Below, in pieces: positions 1-10,219 of a stretch of DNA of 64,000 bases; the stretch's first letter is position 1; each line of letters opens with the position of its first letter. A model generated the notes under the pieces. The model saw only the letters and a program-made list of their open reading frames with translations, was not told the DNA's origin and did no database searches. A program made the position numbers and the translations under genes. The DNA comes from Alteromonas_F sp964429915 (GTDB lineage Bacteria; Pseudomonadota; Gammaproteobacteria; Enterobacterales; Alteromonadaceae): assembly GCA_964429915.1 (NCBI GenBank), contig CAYSDZ010000007.1, positions 49,134-113,133 of the forward strand, read 5' to 3'.

Positions 1-472
1 TGGTACCTGCACTGTTAAGCAGTCCACCGATAACAAAGGTAGGATCGGTATTTGCCTTTGCAAACACGGTTGCGATAAGGCTCGTTGTTGTGGTTTTGCC
101 ATGTGTACCTGCTATGGCTATACCATAGCGAAAACGCATTAGCTCTGCCAACATTTCAGCTCGTCGAATAATGGGAATGCGGTTAGCTTTGGCCCATTGA
201 ATTTCAGGGTTGTTGGGGTTGATAGCACTCGATACGACAACGACATTGGCCTTGCTGGGGTTGTCGTAAGCATGCCCAATCATGATTTCAGCTCCCAAGG
301 CTGACAAGCGAGAGGTCATTGCATTTTCAGCCATATCCGACCCTGCTATCTGATAACCTTCGTTTAACAGTACTTCTGCTATGCCGCCCATTCCAGCGCC
401 GCCAATACCAATAAAAAAGATTCGCGTAACTCTACGCATTAATGGACGTTGATAATTCATTTCGGCTGGCAT
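1..472 (-). CDS. murC: UDP-N-acetylmuramate--L-alanine ligase, N-terminal part (runs off the left edge)
   Basis: MurC adds L-alanine to UDP-MurNAc in cytoplasmic peptidoglycan precursor synthesis. The visible N-terminal part has the Rossmann motif FIGIGGAGMGGIAEV and the Mur ligase ATP-binding loop AGTHGKTTTTS; the C-terminal two thirds lie outside the window. I choose the ATG at 472 because GAAGGAG lies 5-6 bases upstream; a second in-frame ATG at 460 forms an ATGA overlap with the murG stop and is the alternative. Last visible gene of the minus-strand mra/dcw cluster. Confidence 0.95.
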   Translation of the reverse strand, partial: MPAEMNYQRPLMRRVTRIFFIGIGGAGMGGIAEVLLNEGYQIAGSDMAENAMTSRLSALGAEIMIGHAYDNPSKANVVVVSSAINPNNPEIQWAKANRIPIIRRAEMLAELMRFRYGIAIAGTHGKTTTTSLIATVFAKANTDPTFVIGGLLNSAGT

Positions 473-1563
473 CGTGACTCCTTCAGGAACGGCTTACATG
501 CATCGACTATTGCCTTAGTCGCATTATTTGGAAAACACCTTGTTGCTCTCGCCCCCATTTGCCAACATGCCTCGGGGTTCGCAATCCATTGTGTTAGTAA
601 GGGGGCGAGCTGTTCATGCAGTAAATGCTGAGCAACCACGCACCCTGCCTCGCGAGTAGCAAGATATTGAGCATTTTTAGTTTGATGGTCATCAACCGCG
701 TGTGGCAGTGGCACAAAGCAAGCTGTTACTCCTGCGGTGGCGACTTCTGACACCGTTAGCGCACCTGCTCGACAAACAACTGCATCGGCCCACTCGTATG
801 CGCCTGCCATATCGTCGATAAAATCACGAACATTAGCGTGCACACCCATCTTTAAATAGTGAGCACTTACCTCTACCTCTCTTCCTTTTCCGCATTGGTG
901 AACGACAGAAAGTTTATCTTTTTGGGCCAGTGAACCCACTATAGAAGGCACTTGCTCATTGAGTGCTTGCGCCCCTAAACTTCCGCCAAGCACTAATAGT
1001 TTAAAGGTGTAAGAGTCAGGCGATAACTCATCAACATGCTTTGGCGTTTTAGTGACAATGTCAGTGCGTACAGGATTCCCAACAAAATGAATGCGATCGC
1101 GAGTCAGCCCGAAATCGCTTTCTGCACTGGGGAAGCCAATAAATACCTGTTTTGCTACTTTACCTAACACTTTGTTACTTAAACCCGCTACCGCATTTTG
1201 CTCGTGGATAATAATGGGTTTACGCAGCAATTTCGCTGCTATCCCACCTGGAAAACTGGGGTATCCCCCAAACCCAAGTGCGACATCGGCGTTCGTCTCA
1301 CGAATAACACTACGGGCAACGAAAATGCTTTTTACTATCGCCAATAAATTATGCAATTTAGCTAGTACGCCTTTACCGCGAAGCCCTTTTATTGGTAGAA
1401 AGTGTATGGGATAGCCCTGCTGGGGAACCAAAGTGGCTTCAAGCCTGTCCTGCGTGCCCAACCAATTAATCGTCCACCCCTGTTGCTTTAGCTCGTTCGC
1501 GACGGCTAGGGCGGGAAATATGTGACCGCCAGTGCCTCCTGCCATAATGATTGCATTAGGCAT
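457..1563 (-). CDS. murG: MurG, lipid II-forming GlcNAc transferase
   Basis: Transfers GlcNAc from UDP-GlcNAc to undecaprenyl-pyrophosphoryl-MurNAc-pentapeptide (lipid I) on the inner face of the membrane, making lipid II. The N-terminal glycine loop GGTGGH, the central HEQNAVAG motif and the second glycine loop GGSLGAQ are all present, and the length (368 residues from ATG 1563) is normal for the family. A GTG 12 bases upstream extends the frame, but GAGGTGG sits just before the ATG and favours 1563. It overlaps the end of ftsW by 8 bases and the start of murC by 3-16 bases, so translational coupling is likely. Confidence 0.96.
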   Translation of the reverse strand: MPNAIIMAGGTGGHIFPALAVANELKQQGWTINWLGTQDRLEATLVPQQGYPIHFLPIKGLRGKGVLAKLHNLLAIVKSIFVARSVIRETNADVALGFGGYPSFPGGIAAKLLRKPIIIHEQNAVAGLSNKVLGKVAKQVFIGFPSAESDFGLTRDRIHFVGNPVRTDIVTKTPKHVDELSPDSYTFKLLVLGGSLGAQALNEQVPSIVGSLAQKDKLSVVHQCGKGREVEVSAHYLKMGVHANVRDFIDDMAGAYEWADAVVCRAGALTVSEVATAGVTACFVPLPHAVDDHQTKNAQYLATREAGCVVAQHLLHEQLAPLLTQWIANPEACWQMGARATRCFPNNATKAIVDACKPFLKESRCQPK

Positions 1564-2761
1564 TGGCCACCTCACTCGCCGCTGTATTTATTGCGCTTTT
1601 AGCCTTCTTCTTGCCTTTACTTATTGCTTGAATACCCTCTACGTTGCACTCGAAATCGATACGCATCAATACCGCCACAGCAATCGTCATCACAATTAAA
1701 CTTGAGCCACCAGAACTTACTAAAGGTAAAGTGAGCCCTTTGGTGGGTAATATACCTGCACTGGCTCCTACATTCACCGCGGTTTGGAAACTAAACCAAA
1801 TACCGATGGCGTAGGCAAAGTAACTGTCGAAAGGTCTTGCTTTGCGCATCGCTTTTTGCCCAATTAATAGGGCTTTAATTACCAAAAAGAGTAAAAGCAT
1901 TAACACTACCATTACCCCCACAAAACCTAACTCTTCCGCTAAAATTGCCATTATAAAATCGGTATGGGCTTCAGGTAAAAACTCCAGTTTCTGTAGGCTA
2001 TTACCTAAGCCTTGACCAAACAAGCTGCCTCTACCATAGGCCATTAGAGACTGAGTTAATTGATAGCCGCTGCCAAAGGGGTCGGCCCATGGGTCTAGAA
2101 ATGAGGTGACCCGACGCATTCGATATTCTTCAAACACAATCAGCGCAACCACTGCCAGTAAACCCACAAACACCAAAGCAAAAAATTGCCAAAGACGGGC
2201 ACCCGCTAGAAATAGAAGCCCGATAGTGGTGGCGAACATTACCACAACGGTGCCGAAATCCGGCTGCGACAAGAGCAATAAAGCCAGCAAAAAAAATACA
2301 ACTAAGGGCTTGAGAAACCCTTTTAAATTTTCTTTTACTTCTTCATATCTTCGAACCAAATACCCTGCCAAGTAAGCAAAGAAAAACAGTTTTGCAATTT
2401 CAGCAGGCTGGGCGGTAAAGCCGGCTAATGATATCCAGCGTTTAGCACCATTCACGGTATGTCCAACCGCTAATACCGCAATAAGTGAAACAATCGCAAC
2501 AAGTAGCAACCACGGGTTTAACTTTTGCCACAACGACATAGGCACTTGCAAGAAAACCATACCGCTAATTATTGCTACGATGAGATATAAAGCGTGACGT
2601 ATAGCAAAATGAAAGGGATTGTCGAACAATCTGTCGGCAACGGGCATCGACGCTGACGTTACCATAACAAGGCCGATCGCCATTAATGCGAAGCTGGCGA
2701 TCACTAAGCCCGAGTCATAAACCGTTAATGAAGACGTATGTGCTGACTGCCTTGCTTTCAT
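1556..2761 (-). CDS. ftsW: FtsW, septal SEDS peptidoglycan glycosyltransferase
   Basis: Polytopic SEDS-family membrane protein that polymerises septal glycan from lipid II together with FtsI. About ten hydrophobic segments, the motif PEAHTDFI in the large periplasmic loop and LPLVSSGGSS near the C-terminus are visible. The open frame begins at a GTG (2770), but the ATG at 2761 follows GGTGGA at good spacing and makes a 4-base ATGA overlap with the murD stop, so I take 2761 (401 residues). The C-terminal tail is cytoplasmic and lysine-rich. Confidence 0.95.
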   Translation of the reverse strand: MKARQSAHTSSLTVYDSGLVIASFALMAIGLVMVTSASMPVADRLFDNPFHFAIRHALYLIVAIISGMVFLQVPMSLWQKLNPWLLLVAIVSLIAVLAVGHTVNGAKRWISLAGFTAQPAEIAKLFFFAYLAGYLVRRYEEVKENLKGFLKPLVVFFLLALLLLSQPDFGTVVVMFATTIGLLFLAGARLWQFFALVFVGLLAVVALIVFEEYRMRRVTSFLDPWADPFGSGYQLTQSLMAYGRGSLFGQGLGNSLQKLEFLPEAHTDFIMAILAEELGFVGVMVVLMLLLFLVIKALLIGQKAMRKARPFDSYFAYAIGIWFSFQTAVNVGASAGILPTKGLTLPLVSSGGSSLIVMTIAVAVLMRIDFECNVEGIQAISKGKKKAKSAINTAASEVANA

Positions 2762-4137
2762 GCCGTCCACCGCTCAATAGATTCAGTATAGACTTGTGCC
2801 CGATGAATGTAATTAGTGAACATATCAATGCTCGCACAAGCTGGCGATAAAAGTACGGTATCGCCAGATTTGGCTAAATCCAAGGCCATTTTCACTGCCA
2901 TTTCCATGGAGTCTACACGTACCAGCGAGGGGGAAAGGTGACGAAATAAATCGGCGTCTTTGCCTATTGCGATGGTGGTCGATACAAAGGTGTGTAATGC
3001 CGACTTAAGCACATTGAGGTCAGCCCCTTTTGCGTCTCCGCCAGCGATAAGAATAAGTTTACCGCATAGCGTTGGACCAATCCCTTCTAATGCCGCCAAA
3101 GTTGCACCAGGATTGGTCGCTTTTGAATCGTCGATCCATTCTATGCCTTTTGCGAACGAGACTTTAGTGCAACGATGAGGCAAGGGTGAAAAAGTCGCTA
3201 TGGCAGACTCAATATCCGATTTATCGATACCTAGTTCATCAGCAATCGCCGCACATGCCAGACTATTCAGGACATTGTGGAACCCCGCTAACCTACTTTT
3301 GGAAATATCGATGGCTACGCCATTTTTCGAGCGAATGCCTAGGTCACTGTCATACCACCACTCACAGTGACTGTGTGTATTTAACCCAAACGAAATACGT
3401 TTATTTACTTGACCGTCTGGTGGCTGGGTTAACGATTGCTCCTGCCAGTAAACAGCGGTTTTTGCATTTAAATAAATGCGCTGCTTTGCATTGGCGTATG
3501 CACTTACGGATTGATGCCTGTCTAGGTGGTCTTCACTGAAATTTAAAAAACACCCGATATCGAGTTGTAATGAGGCGCACATTTCAAGCTGAAAGCTCGA
3601 CAATTCCAAAATGATCACAGAGGGCAGTTGGTCTTTTGAAGACAATAGAAGGTCGAGTACGGGAGTGCCTATATTTCCCGCGCTGATGACCGATTGCCCA
3701 CTACAGTGAACAATGTGCTCAATCAGGCGTGTGACGGTTGTTTTTCCATTCGATCCAGTAATACCCACTAAGGTGGGCTTATCTTCACGGGCATTAAGTG
3801 TTAAAGCAAAGAGTTCAACGTCACCTATGATGGGAATTTGCCTTGTAAAAGCGTGTTCTAAATTGGGATGACGTGGAGAGACCCCAGGACTGACAACCAC
3901 TCCCTCAATGCGATCCCAAGGGATTTGCGCCGATTCGCCAACCCCCTGCCATGTCACTGTCAACGTAGGTTCGAGTTTTATCGTTTCGCGACTGTCCCAT
4001 AAAAAAACCGAACAATGGCGTGAATTCAAAAAGCGGATGACCGATTGCCCCGTTTGACCTGCTCCAACCACCAAAACACATTTGTCGCTGAGTGTTAGCC
4101 AGAATGGGTCGTTGGGAGTCGGTAAGGAATGCGTCAT
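2758..4137 (-). CDS. murD: UDP-N-acetylmuramoylalanine--D-glutamate ligase
   Basis: Adds D-glutamate to UDP-MurNAc-L-Ala in the cytoplasm. The protein of 459 residues carries an N-terminal dinucleotide-fold domain (VLVVGAGQTGQS), the Mur ligase P-loop GITGSNGKTT around residues 125-134, and the C-terminal segment LLSPACASID typical of MurD. It lies 15 bases after mraY and overlaps ftsW, in the usual mraY-murD-ftsW order. Confidence 0.96.
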   Translation of the reverse strand: MTHSLPTPNDPFWLTLSDKCVLVVGAGQTGQSVIRFLNSRHCSVFLWDSRETIKLEPTLTVTWQGVGESAQIPWDRIEGVVVSPGVSPRHPNLEHAFTRQIPIIGDVELFALTLNAREDKPTLVGITGSNGKTTVTRLIEHIVHCSGQSVISAGNIGTPVLDLLLSSKDQLPSVIILELSSFQLEMCASLQLDIGCFLNFSEDHLDRHQSVSAYANAKQRIYLNAKTAVYWQEQSLTQPPDGQVNKRISFGLNTHSHCEWWYDSDLGIRSKNGVAIDISKSRLAGFHNVLNSLACAAIADELGIDKSDIESAIATFSPLPHRCTKVSFAKGIEWIDDSKATNPGATLAALEGIGPTLCGKLILIAGGDAKGADLNVLKSALHTFVSTTIAIGKDADLFRHLSPSLVRVDSMEMAVKMALDLAKSGDTVLLSPACASIDMFTNYIHRAQVYTESIERWTA

Positions 4138-4152
4138 TAATGATTGTCCGAT

Positions 4153-5235
4153 TTAGCGCAGTTTTAGCGTAGCTAAACCAACAAGTACCAAGATCAACGA
4201 AATAATCCAAAACCTTACGATAACTCTCGGCTCTGGCCAGCCTTTTAATTCAAAATGATGGTGTATGGGAGCCATACGAAAAATGCGCTTACCTCGAAGC
4301 TTGAAAGAGCCTACTTGTAAGATAACCGAGAGCGTTTCAATAACAAAAATACCGCCCATAATGATCAACACGATTTCTTGCCGAACTAATACTGCCAATA
4401 TCCCTAAAGCCCCACCTAGGGCTAAAGAGCCGACGTCACCCATAAAAACTTGGGCGGGATAGGTGTTAAACCATAGAAACCCTAAACCAGCGCCGACCAT
4501 TGCTGTACACACCACGACGAGTTCGCTAGTAAAAGGAATATAAGGAATATTTAAATAGGTAGAGAAATTTACGTTACCCGTCACATAGGAAAAAATAGCA
4601 AAAGCGCCTGCGACTAAAATTGTGGGAACAATCGCAAGTCCGTCTAAGCCATCTGTCAGATTGACGGCGTTGCTTGTACCTACCAACGCAAAGTAAACCA
4701 CTATCAAATACATGATGCCTAACTGTGGCATGACTTCTTTGAAAAAAGGCACTAAAAGTGCTGTTTCGGCATCTAGACTGGCAGATTGATAAAGGTAGAA
4801 GGAAGTGATCACCGCAACAACAGATAGCCAAAAGTACTTCCATCTAGCGATGAGCCCTTTTGAATCTTTACGGATCACTTTTCGGTAATCATCAACGAAA
4901 CCAATGATACCGTAACTTACCGTAACGAATAGCGTAACCCATACGTAGTGATTCGACAGGTCGCCCCATAACAACACACTAAACACAATGGCAAACAAAA
5001 TAAGCACACCGCCCATGGTAGGCGTACCCGATTTTGATAAATGGCTTTCTGGACCGTCATCTCTAATGGTTTGTCCGATTTGCAGGCGTTGCAAAAAACG
5101 GATCATGCTTGGGCCGACAAAAATAGCAATAAATAACGCCGTCAAAGTGCTCAAAATAGCACGTAATGTAAGGTAGCTAAAAACATTAAAACCTGGTTCG
5201 TATTGCACTAACCAGTGAGCTAACCACATCAACAT
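4153..5235 (-). CDS. mraY: MraY, phospho-MurNAc-pentapeptide transferase (lipid I synthase)
   Basis: Integral membrane enzyme that transfers phospho-MurNAc-pentapeptide onto undecaprenyl phosphate. At 360 residues with about ten transmembrane segments it matches the family. Visible motifs are DDGPESH and GTPTMGG near the N-terminus, the catalytic aspartate region GFVDDYRK, NLTDGLDGLA, and the C-terminal IHHHFELKGWPE. The N-terminus MLMWLAHWLVQY resembles that of enterobacterial MraY, supporting the start at 5235, which overlaps the murF stop by 7 bases. Confidence 0.97.
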   Translation of the reverse strand: MLMWLAHWLVQYEPGFNVFSYLTLRAILSTLTALFIAIFVGPSMIRFLQRLQIGQTIRDDGPESHLSKSGTPTMGGVLILFAIVFSVLLWGDLSNHYVWVTLFVTVSYGIIGFVDDYRKVIRKDSKGLIARWKYFWLSVVAVITSFYLYQSASLDAETALLVPFFKEVMPQLGIMYLIVVYFALVGTSNAVNLTDGLDGLAIVPTILVAGAFAIFSYVTGNVNFSTYLNIPYIPFTSELVVVCTAMVGAGLGFLWFNTYPAQVFMGDVGSLALGGALGILAVLVRQEIVLIIMGGIFVIETLSVILQVGSFKLRGKRIFRMAPIHHHFELKGWPEPRVIVRFWIISLILVLVGLATLKLR

Positions 5236-6635
5236 GCTATACGCTCCCGACGGCGATTACGCTTTCCCAAGCCTGACTCCTTAATCGCTGAGACTACATC
5301 TTCCATTTTGGCACTTCGCGACCCTTTCACTAGCACAGTTACGTCTCGAAATTCTGCCGCCAACCCGGCTTGCAATGACTGCATTAAATCGTCGATATGA
5401 GTATGATGCATACCCTGTTCACCCAATACTGAACTGGCGCTTTGGCTTAGCACACCCAAGGTATATAGTGTGTCGATGCCCTTTTTCTTTGCATATTCAC
5501 CGACTTGCTCATGGTAGAACCGCGCTTTTGACCCTAACTCTGCCATGTCACCCAACACCAATACGCGTCTGCCCGAAAACGTAGCCAGCAAATCGATAGC
5601 GGCATGAACAGAGGCCACATTGGCGTTGTACGTGTCGTCTAATAGCCGTGTAGTCGGTCCGAGCTCAATGACGTTCAGTCTACCTTTCACTTGTGCCATG
5701 TTTGCCAAACCGTCGCGAACATCCTCAAGTGTCGCTCCCACTTGCAAAGTGAGTGCAGCGGCGAGCAAAGCATTGCCTACATTGTGTTCTCCCGGTAAAC
5801 AAAGGCTGATATACACCTCGCCTTTTGGCGTGCACATAATGAATTCAGCACAGCCGTTTAATCCTATAATGATCTCTTTGGCGTAAAAATCGCAAGACGC
5901 ATCATAAGTAACAGGAGAAAAACGCTCCACCTTCAGATGCTTCAATTTCCCAAGCCAAAACTCAGCAAATTGACTGTCTGCATTCACCACGGCTACGCCT
6001 TTATCGCTAAGCCCTTTAAAAATCTCGCTTTTTGCGCGGGCTACACCAAATAAGCTACCGAATCCTTCTAAATGGGAAGCGGCGGCATTGACGATGGTCG
6101 CAACGTCGGGTTTGACGAGTTCAGTGGTATAGGCAATTTCACCTAAATGATTAGCACCCAGTTCCATCACAGCATATTCGTGATGTTCTTCAAGCCTGAG
6201 TAGTGTAAGCGGTACACCAATTTCGTTATTGAAATTGCCCTTGGTTGCTAGTACCTCGCCTCGACGCCCTAGAATAGAGGCGCACATTTCTTTCACAGTG
6301 GTTTTGCCACTTGAACCCGTTATCGCAATGGTTTTGGGGTTCACTGCTTGTTTTACTGCTTTACCCAATAAGCCAAGTGCGATTTTTGTATCTTCAACTT
6401 TAATCGTGGGAATACTAAGGTTTACATCTTCGCTCACAATCGCCGCCACCGCGCCATTTTCGATAGCATAGTGGATAAATTCATGGCCATTGAAGTTTTC
6501 ACCCGATAGGGCAATGTACAGGTCGCCTTGCTGAATCGTTCGTGTATCGGTGCTAATACTACTAATTTCAATATCTTCACCTTGCAACACTCCGCTAACG
6601 CTTTGTGCACACCAACTCAATGATTTAGTGATCAT
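5229..6635 (-). CDS. murF: MurF, UDP-MurNAc-tripeptide--D-Ala-D-Ala ligase
   Basis: Attaches the D-Ala-D-Ala dipeptide, the last cytoplasmic step before MraY. It has 468 residues with the Mur ligase P-loop ITGSSGKTT near residues 105-113, MELGANHLGEI in the central domain and DDTYNANVASV plus VLGDMAELG in the C-terminal part. The ATG overlaps the murE stop by four bases (ATGA), consistent with coupled translation in the cluster. Confidence 0.96.
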   Translation of the reverse strand: MITKSLSWCAQSVSGVLQGEDIEISSISTDTRTIQQGDLYIALSGENFNGHEFIHYAIENGAVAAIVSEDVNLSIPTIKVEDTKIALGLLGKAVKQAVNPKTIAITGSSGKTTVKEMCASILGRRGEVLATKGNFNNEIGVPLTLLRLEEHHEYAVMELGANHLGEIAYTTELVKPDVATIVNAAASHLEGFGSLFGVARAKSEIFKGLSDKGVAVVNADSQFAEFWLGKLKHLKVERFSPVTYDASCDFYAKEIIIGLNGCAEFIMCTPKGEVYISLCLPGEHNVGNALLAAALTLQVGATLEDVRDGLANMAQVKGRLNVIELGPTTRLLDDTYNANVASVHAAIDLLATFSGRRVLVLGDMAELGSKARFYHEQVGEYAKKKGIDTLYTLGVLSQSASSVLGEQGMHHTHIDDLMQSLQAGLAAEFRDVTVLVKGSRSAKMEDVVSAIKESGLGKRNRRRERIAC

Positions 6636-8167
6636 AGCGTGAATTCCTCTTGGAGCTGCATCACATATGCACGCTCGTCATACTCTATCTGTTTATCCTG
6701 AATCGTCTGGTAAGTTTCGTGCCCTTTTCCAGCCACTAATATAAGCGAATCCTTTGGTGCATGTTTCAAACAATAGGTAATCGCTTCTTTTCTATCAGCC
6801 AAACACACTGCATTGTCAGGGTGGTGTAATCCGGCTTTTATGTCGTTCTCTATCGTTTTTGGATCTTCTGAGCGGGCATTGTCACTGGTAATTACAATAC
6901 GTTCACTCAAGCGTTCAGCAATGGCTGCCATTTGCGGCCTTTTTCCTTTGTCTCTGTCACCACCACAACCAAACACACACCAAGGCTTGGCTTTAGTGTG
7001 CTTAGTTAAAGCCGCTAATGCTTTCTCAAGCGCATCGGGGGTATGAGCGTAATCAACAACGATATTTGCTTGTTGCTTAAAACAAAACATTTCCATTCTG
7101 CCTGATATAGCGCTTAATTGAGGCACCGTTTTTACTACTTCTTCAAATCGCTCGCCCTGCATAAGCAAACAGGCAATGGTACTTAACACATTACGAATAT
7201 TAAATTCACCAAGCAAAGACGTAGACAAATGAGCCTCACCCCAACTGCTACTCAGCAGAAAATCGCAACCATCAGCATGATATTGAATGCTTGAGGCTTT
7301 GCAATGACGCAAATGGGGCAAAATAGTGGCGATGTCGGTGTTAATGGCAGTGACTACAGTAGGGATCGATTTTTTGTGGATATCCTTAAGCCAGTCTAGC
7401 GCCCACTTATCGTCAATATTCACTACCGCTGCCTGAATGCCAGGTTGCTCTAACAGCAAACGCTTCGCTGCCGCGTATTCTTCCATTGTGCGGTGATAGT
7501 CGAGATGATCTCTGGACTGATTGGTGAAAATTACGGTATCCGTGTTAATCTTTGATAAACGCTGTTGTACGAGCGCATGCGATGAAGCTTCGAATGCGAC
7601 ATGCCCAACATCTTGCTGAGCAAACTCAGCCAGTAAGTATTGCATAGTGATTGCATTTGGGGTGGTATTGTTATTTTGAGTTTGCGCCCAAATGGCTTCA
7701 TCAGAGTCGAACACTGCACTTCCCAAAGTGCCTATGGCTGCACTGCGTGTGCCTAGTAAGTGTTTACATTGAGTAATCAGACTGACCGTTGACGTTTTGC
7801 CATTGGTGCCCGTTACCGCAGTTGTCTGTAATTTGTTTGCGGGATAATCGTAAAATGCACCAGCAAGTGAAGATAACAAAGAAGGCAAGTTATATAAGTA
7901 AATAATGCATGCAGTGGGGCGGTTTTCTACTTTGCCGTGTTGCTGTTCTGTATCCGCTTGCATCAATATTGCCGGACAACCTAGTTCAATGGCTTGGTCG
8001 ATGTAGTCACGACCATCTAAGGTGTGGCCTTTTACTGCGACAAAGGCAGTATATTTTGAGACTGCTCGGCTATCGAGTGTCATACCGTGTATTCGGATAT
8101 CAGGCGCATTAATGCCAAATTTTGCCATTAGCACTTTGAGGCTTTGCACAAATTCGCTAATTACCAT
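6632..8167 (-). CDS. murE: MurE, UDP-MurNAc-L-Ala-D-Glu--diaminopimelate ligase
   Basis: Adds the third stem residue to UDP-MurNAc-dipeptide. The frame is open upstream, but the ATG at 8167 follows AAAGAGGTGG and gives a 511-residue protein starting MVISEF; the extra 26 upstream codons belong to the ftsI overlap. The P-loop VTGTNGKTS lies near residues 118-126. The substrate-selecting motif reads DNAR rather than the DNPR of well-studied diaminopimelate-adding enzymes, a small variation; diaminopimelate is still expected in this group. Overlaps ftsI by 11 bases. Confidence 0.95.
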   Translation of the reverse strand: MVISEFVQSLKVLMAKFGINAPDIRIHGMTLDSRAVSKYTAFVAVKGHTLDGRDYIDQAIELGCPAILMQADTEQQHGKVENRPTACIIYLYNLPSLLSSLAGAFYDYPANKLQTTAVTGTNGKTSTVSLITQCKHLLGTRSAAIGTLGSAVFDSDEAIWAQTQNNNTTPNAITMQYLLAEFAQQDVGHVAFEASSHALVQQRLSKINTDTVIFTNQSRDHLDYHRTMEEYAAAKRLLLEQPGIQAAVVNIDDKWALDWLKDIHKKSIPTVVTAINTDIATILPHLRHCKASSIQYHADGCDFLLSSSWGEAHLSTSLLGEFNIRNVLSTIACLLMQGERFEEVVKTVPQLSAISGRMEMFCFKQQANIVVDYAHTPDALEKALAALTKHTKAKPWCVFGCGGDRDKGKRPQMAAIAERLSERIVITSDNARSEDPKTIENDIKAGLHHPDNAVCLADRKEAITYCLKHAPKDSLILVAGKGHETYQTIQDKQIEYDERAYVMQLQEEFTL

Positions 8168-9902
8168 TGTTTCCACCTCTTTTTGCGTAAGTGGAAGAAA
8201 CACGGCGACCATCCGGAGTAATGTTGAGCAGTTGTAATGCTTCACTCATAATATTGGCGAACACGGGTGCTGCTGTTTCACTAGCGTGATACAAGTCTCC
8301 GCCCGGCTCATTTATAAGTACCACGGTCACAAGCTTGGGGTTTGTCGCAGGTGCAATACCTGCAAAAATATTAACGTACTCTTCACCGTAGCCCCCAGCA
8401 ATCGCTTTGCGACTCGTACCTGTTTTTCCTGCAACTCGGTATCCAGGAATACTCGCCGCTCTTGCAGATGCCCCCTCTTGGGTGACGCTTTCCATCATGG
8501 CAACAACGGCTTTTGCGTTTTCTTCACTGATCACGCGTTCTGGTTGCTGAGCAAAGGCGCCGCGCTGAGTGGATTTGACAATATTTAAGGGTTTTTTAAT
8601 ACCACCAGACGCCAGAGTAGTATACATTCTAGCGATTTGGGCAGTGGTCACTGAAATTCCGTACCCAAACGATAAAGTAGCTATCTCGAAATCTGACCAA
8701 CGCGAACGCTCACGAAAAATCCCACTGCTCTCACCTGCGAGGTGGGTGCCCGTATCGTCCATTAACCCCATGTTGTAATAAGTGTCTAGAAGAAATTGTT
8801 TTGGCACATCAAGCACAAGCTTCGACGTGCCCATATTACTGGACTTTTCAATGATTTGTTCAAGCGTTAACACCCCGTAATTACGCGGATCTTTTACCAA
8901 ACTTCCCCCCAAGCGCATTCTGCCAGGGGATGTGTCTACACTGTCAGTGGGGCTCACTTTACCGAATTCGAGGGCGGCGAGGATCGCCAGTGGTTTCATT
9001 GACGAGCCGGGTTCAAATGCGTCGGTAATCACACGATTACGCATTTTGTATGCCGCTGCGTCGCTGCGGTCGTTCGGGTTAAATGAGGGGCTATTTGCCA
9101 TAGCTAAAATATCGCCCGATTCTACATCAACAACAATGGCCGATACTGACATCGCTTGATAATAAACCGTCGCCTCTTTCACAGCTTTGTACGTGATCGC
9201 TTGAATGCGCTGATCAATAGTTAACGACAGCACTCCGGCTTTTTCTCCTTCACGCATTTCAAGGATCTCAACTTGCCTGCCTTTACCATCGCGACGAATT
9301 TTTCTTACTCCTGGCTTGCCGGTTAACCATTCGTTGTATAAGCGCTCTAACCCTTCAATTCCGTTATCATCCACATCTGTAATACCAATGAGTGGAGCAG
9401 ACACTTCACCCGTTGGATAATACCTTCGCGACTCTTTGCGTAAATAAATACCAGGTATATCGAGCTGAGCGACATAATCCGCCATTGTCGGCGATACTTG
9501 TCGTTGCAAGTAAACAAACCGACGGGTGGGATCTTGTACTCGTTCTAATAATTCGCTAGTTTCTCTGCCAAGCACATCGGCTAACGCTAGCCAACGTCGA
9601 TGATGGTGTAACGCACCTTGTTCATGAATGATTTTGGGGTCGGCCCACACTGCACGCACCGGTACGCTTACAGCTAATTCAACGCCATTGCGATCGGTGA
9701 TCAATCCTCTATAGCTTGGGGTATTTCGTGTTCGTAAGGTACGACTGTCACCCTCTTCAACCAATAGATCAGGCGCTATAACTTGAATATAAGCGGCGCG
9801 CACGGCTAAAGTAACAAAAACAAGACTGACTGCTCCTAAAACCACCCAAAAACGCCACGGTAATTCAACTGGCTTTACAATCGATTTTGCTTTCGCCATC
9901 AT
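8157..9902 (-). CDS. ftsI: FtsI (PBP3), septal peptidoglycan transpeptidase
   Basis: Bitopic inner membrane protein that cross-links septal peptidoglycan in complex with FtsW. One transmembrane helix lies at about residues 17-38, followed by the pedestal domain and the transpeptidase domain with the serine tetrad SSMK (Ser300, Lys303), SSN around residue 358 and KTGTS around residue 500. Length 581 is typical. The start overlaps the ftsL stop by four bases (ATGA). Confidence 0.96.
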   Translation of the reverse strand: MMAKAKSIVKPVELPWRFWVVLGAVSLVFVTLAVRAAYIQVIAPDLLVEEGDSRTLRTRNTPSYRGLITDRNGVELAVSVPVRAVWADPKIIHEQGALHHHRRWLALADVLGRETSELLERVQDPTRRFVYLQRQVSPTMADYVAQLDIPGIYLRKESRRYYPTGEVSAPLIGITDVDDNGIEGLERLYNEWLTGKPGVRKIRRDGKGRQVEILEMREGEKAGVLSLTIDQRIQAITYKAVKEATVYYQAMSVSAIVVDVESGDILAMANSPSFNPNDRSDAAAYKMRNRVITDAFEPGSSMKPLAILAALEFGKVSPTDSVDTSPGRMRLGGSLVKDPRNYGVLTLEQIIEKSSNMGTSKLVLDVPKQFLLDTYYNMGLMDDTGTHLAGESSGIFRERSRWSDFEIATLSFGYGISVTTAQIARMYTTLASGGIKKPLNIVKSTQRGAFAQQPERVISEENAKAVVAMMESVTQEGASARAASIPGYRVAGKTGTSRKAIAGGYGEEYVNIFAGIAPATNPKLVTVVLINEPGGDLYHASETAAPVFANIMSEALQLLNITPDGRRVSSTYAKRGGNNGN

Positions 9903-10219
9903 TTCACCCTTACTATGACTTCTTCCTCTACCGAGGGGCGATGCATGTTTAACTGTTTTTGCACTAAAGATTCAATGCGGTTGTGCTCAGTGAGCGCTCG
10001 CTGCTCTAGCACTAAATTGCGCCATTCTACGTCTAAGGCATCTTTTTCACGCATAAGCTGTTCGAGTGCAATCACTTGCTGGCGATTGTGGTGAGTTGAC
10101 AAGATCACAGCCATTGCGCTTGCCACAACCAATACAAACAAAAAAATACGCAGTTTGTTGCGCGATAAATCGTTAACCAAAATAAGCAGCAAATTGAAAT
10201 TGGTATCAGATGATTTCAT
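9899..10219 (-). CDS. ftsL: FtsL, cell division protein
   Basis: Small bitopic division protein (106 residues) that with FtsB and FtsQ recruits and activates FtsWI. It has a short cytoplasmic N-terminus, one membrane helix at about residues 24-42 and a periplasmic heptad-like coiled coil (IALEQLMREKDALDVEW). Sequence identity in FtsL is always low; position between rsmH and ftsI, size and topology make the call. ATGA overlaps on both sides. Confidence 0.92.
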   Translation of the reverse strand: MKSSDTNFNLLLILVNDLSRNKLRIFLFVLVVASAMAVILSTHHNRQQVIALEQLMREKDALDVEWRNLVLEQRALTEHNRIESLVQKQLNMHRPSVEEEVIVRVK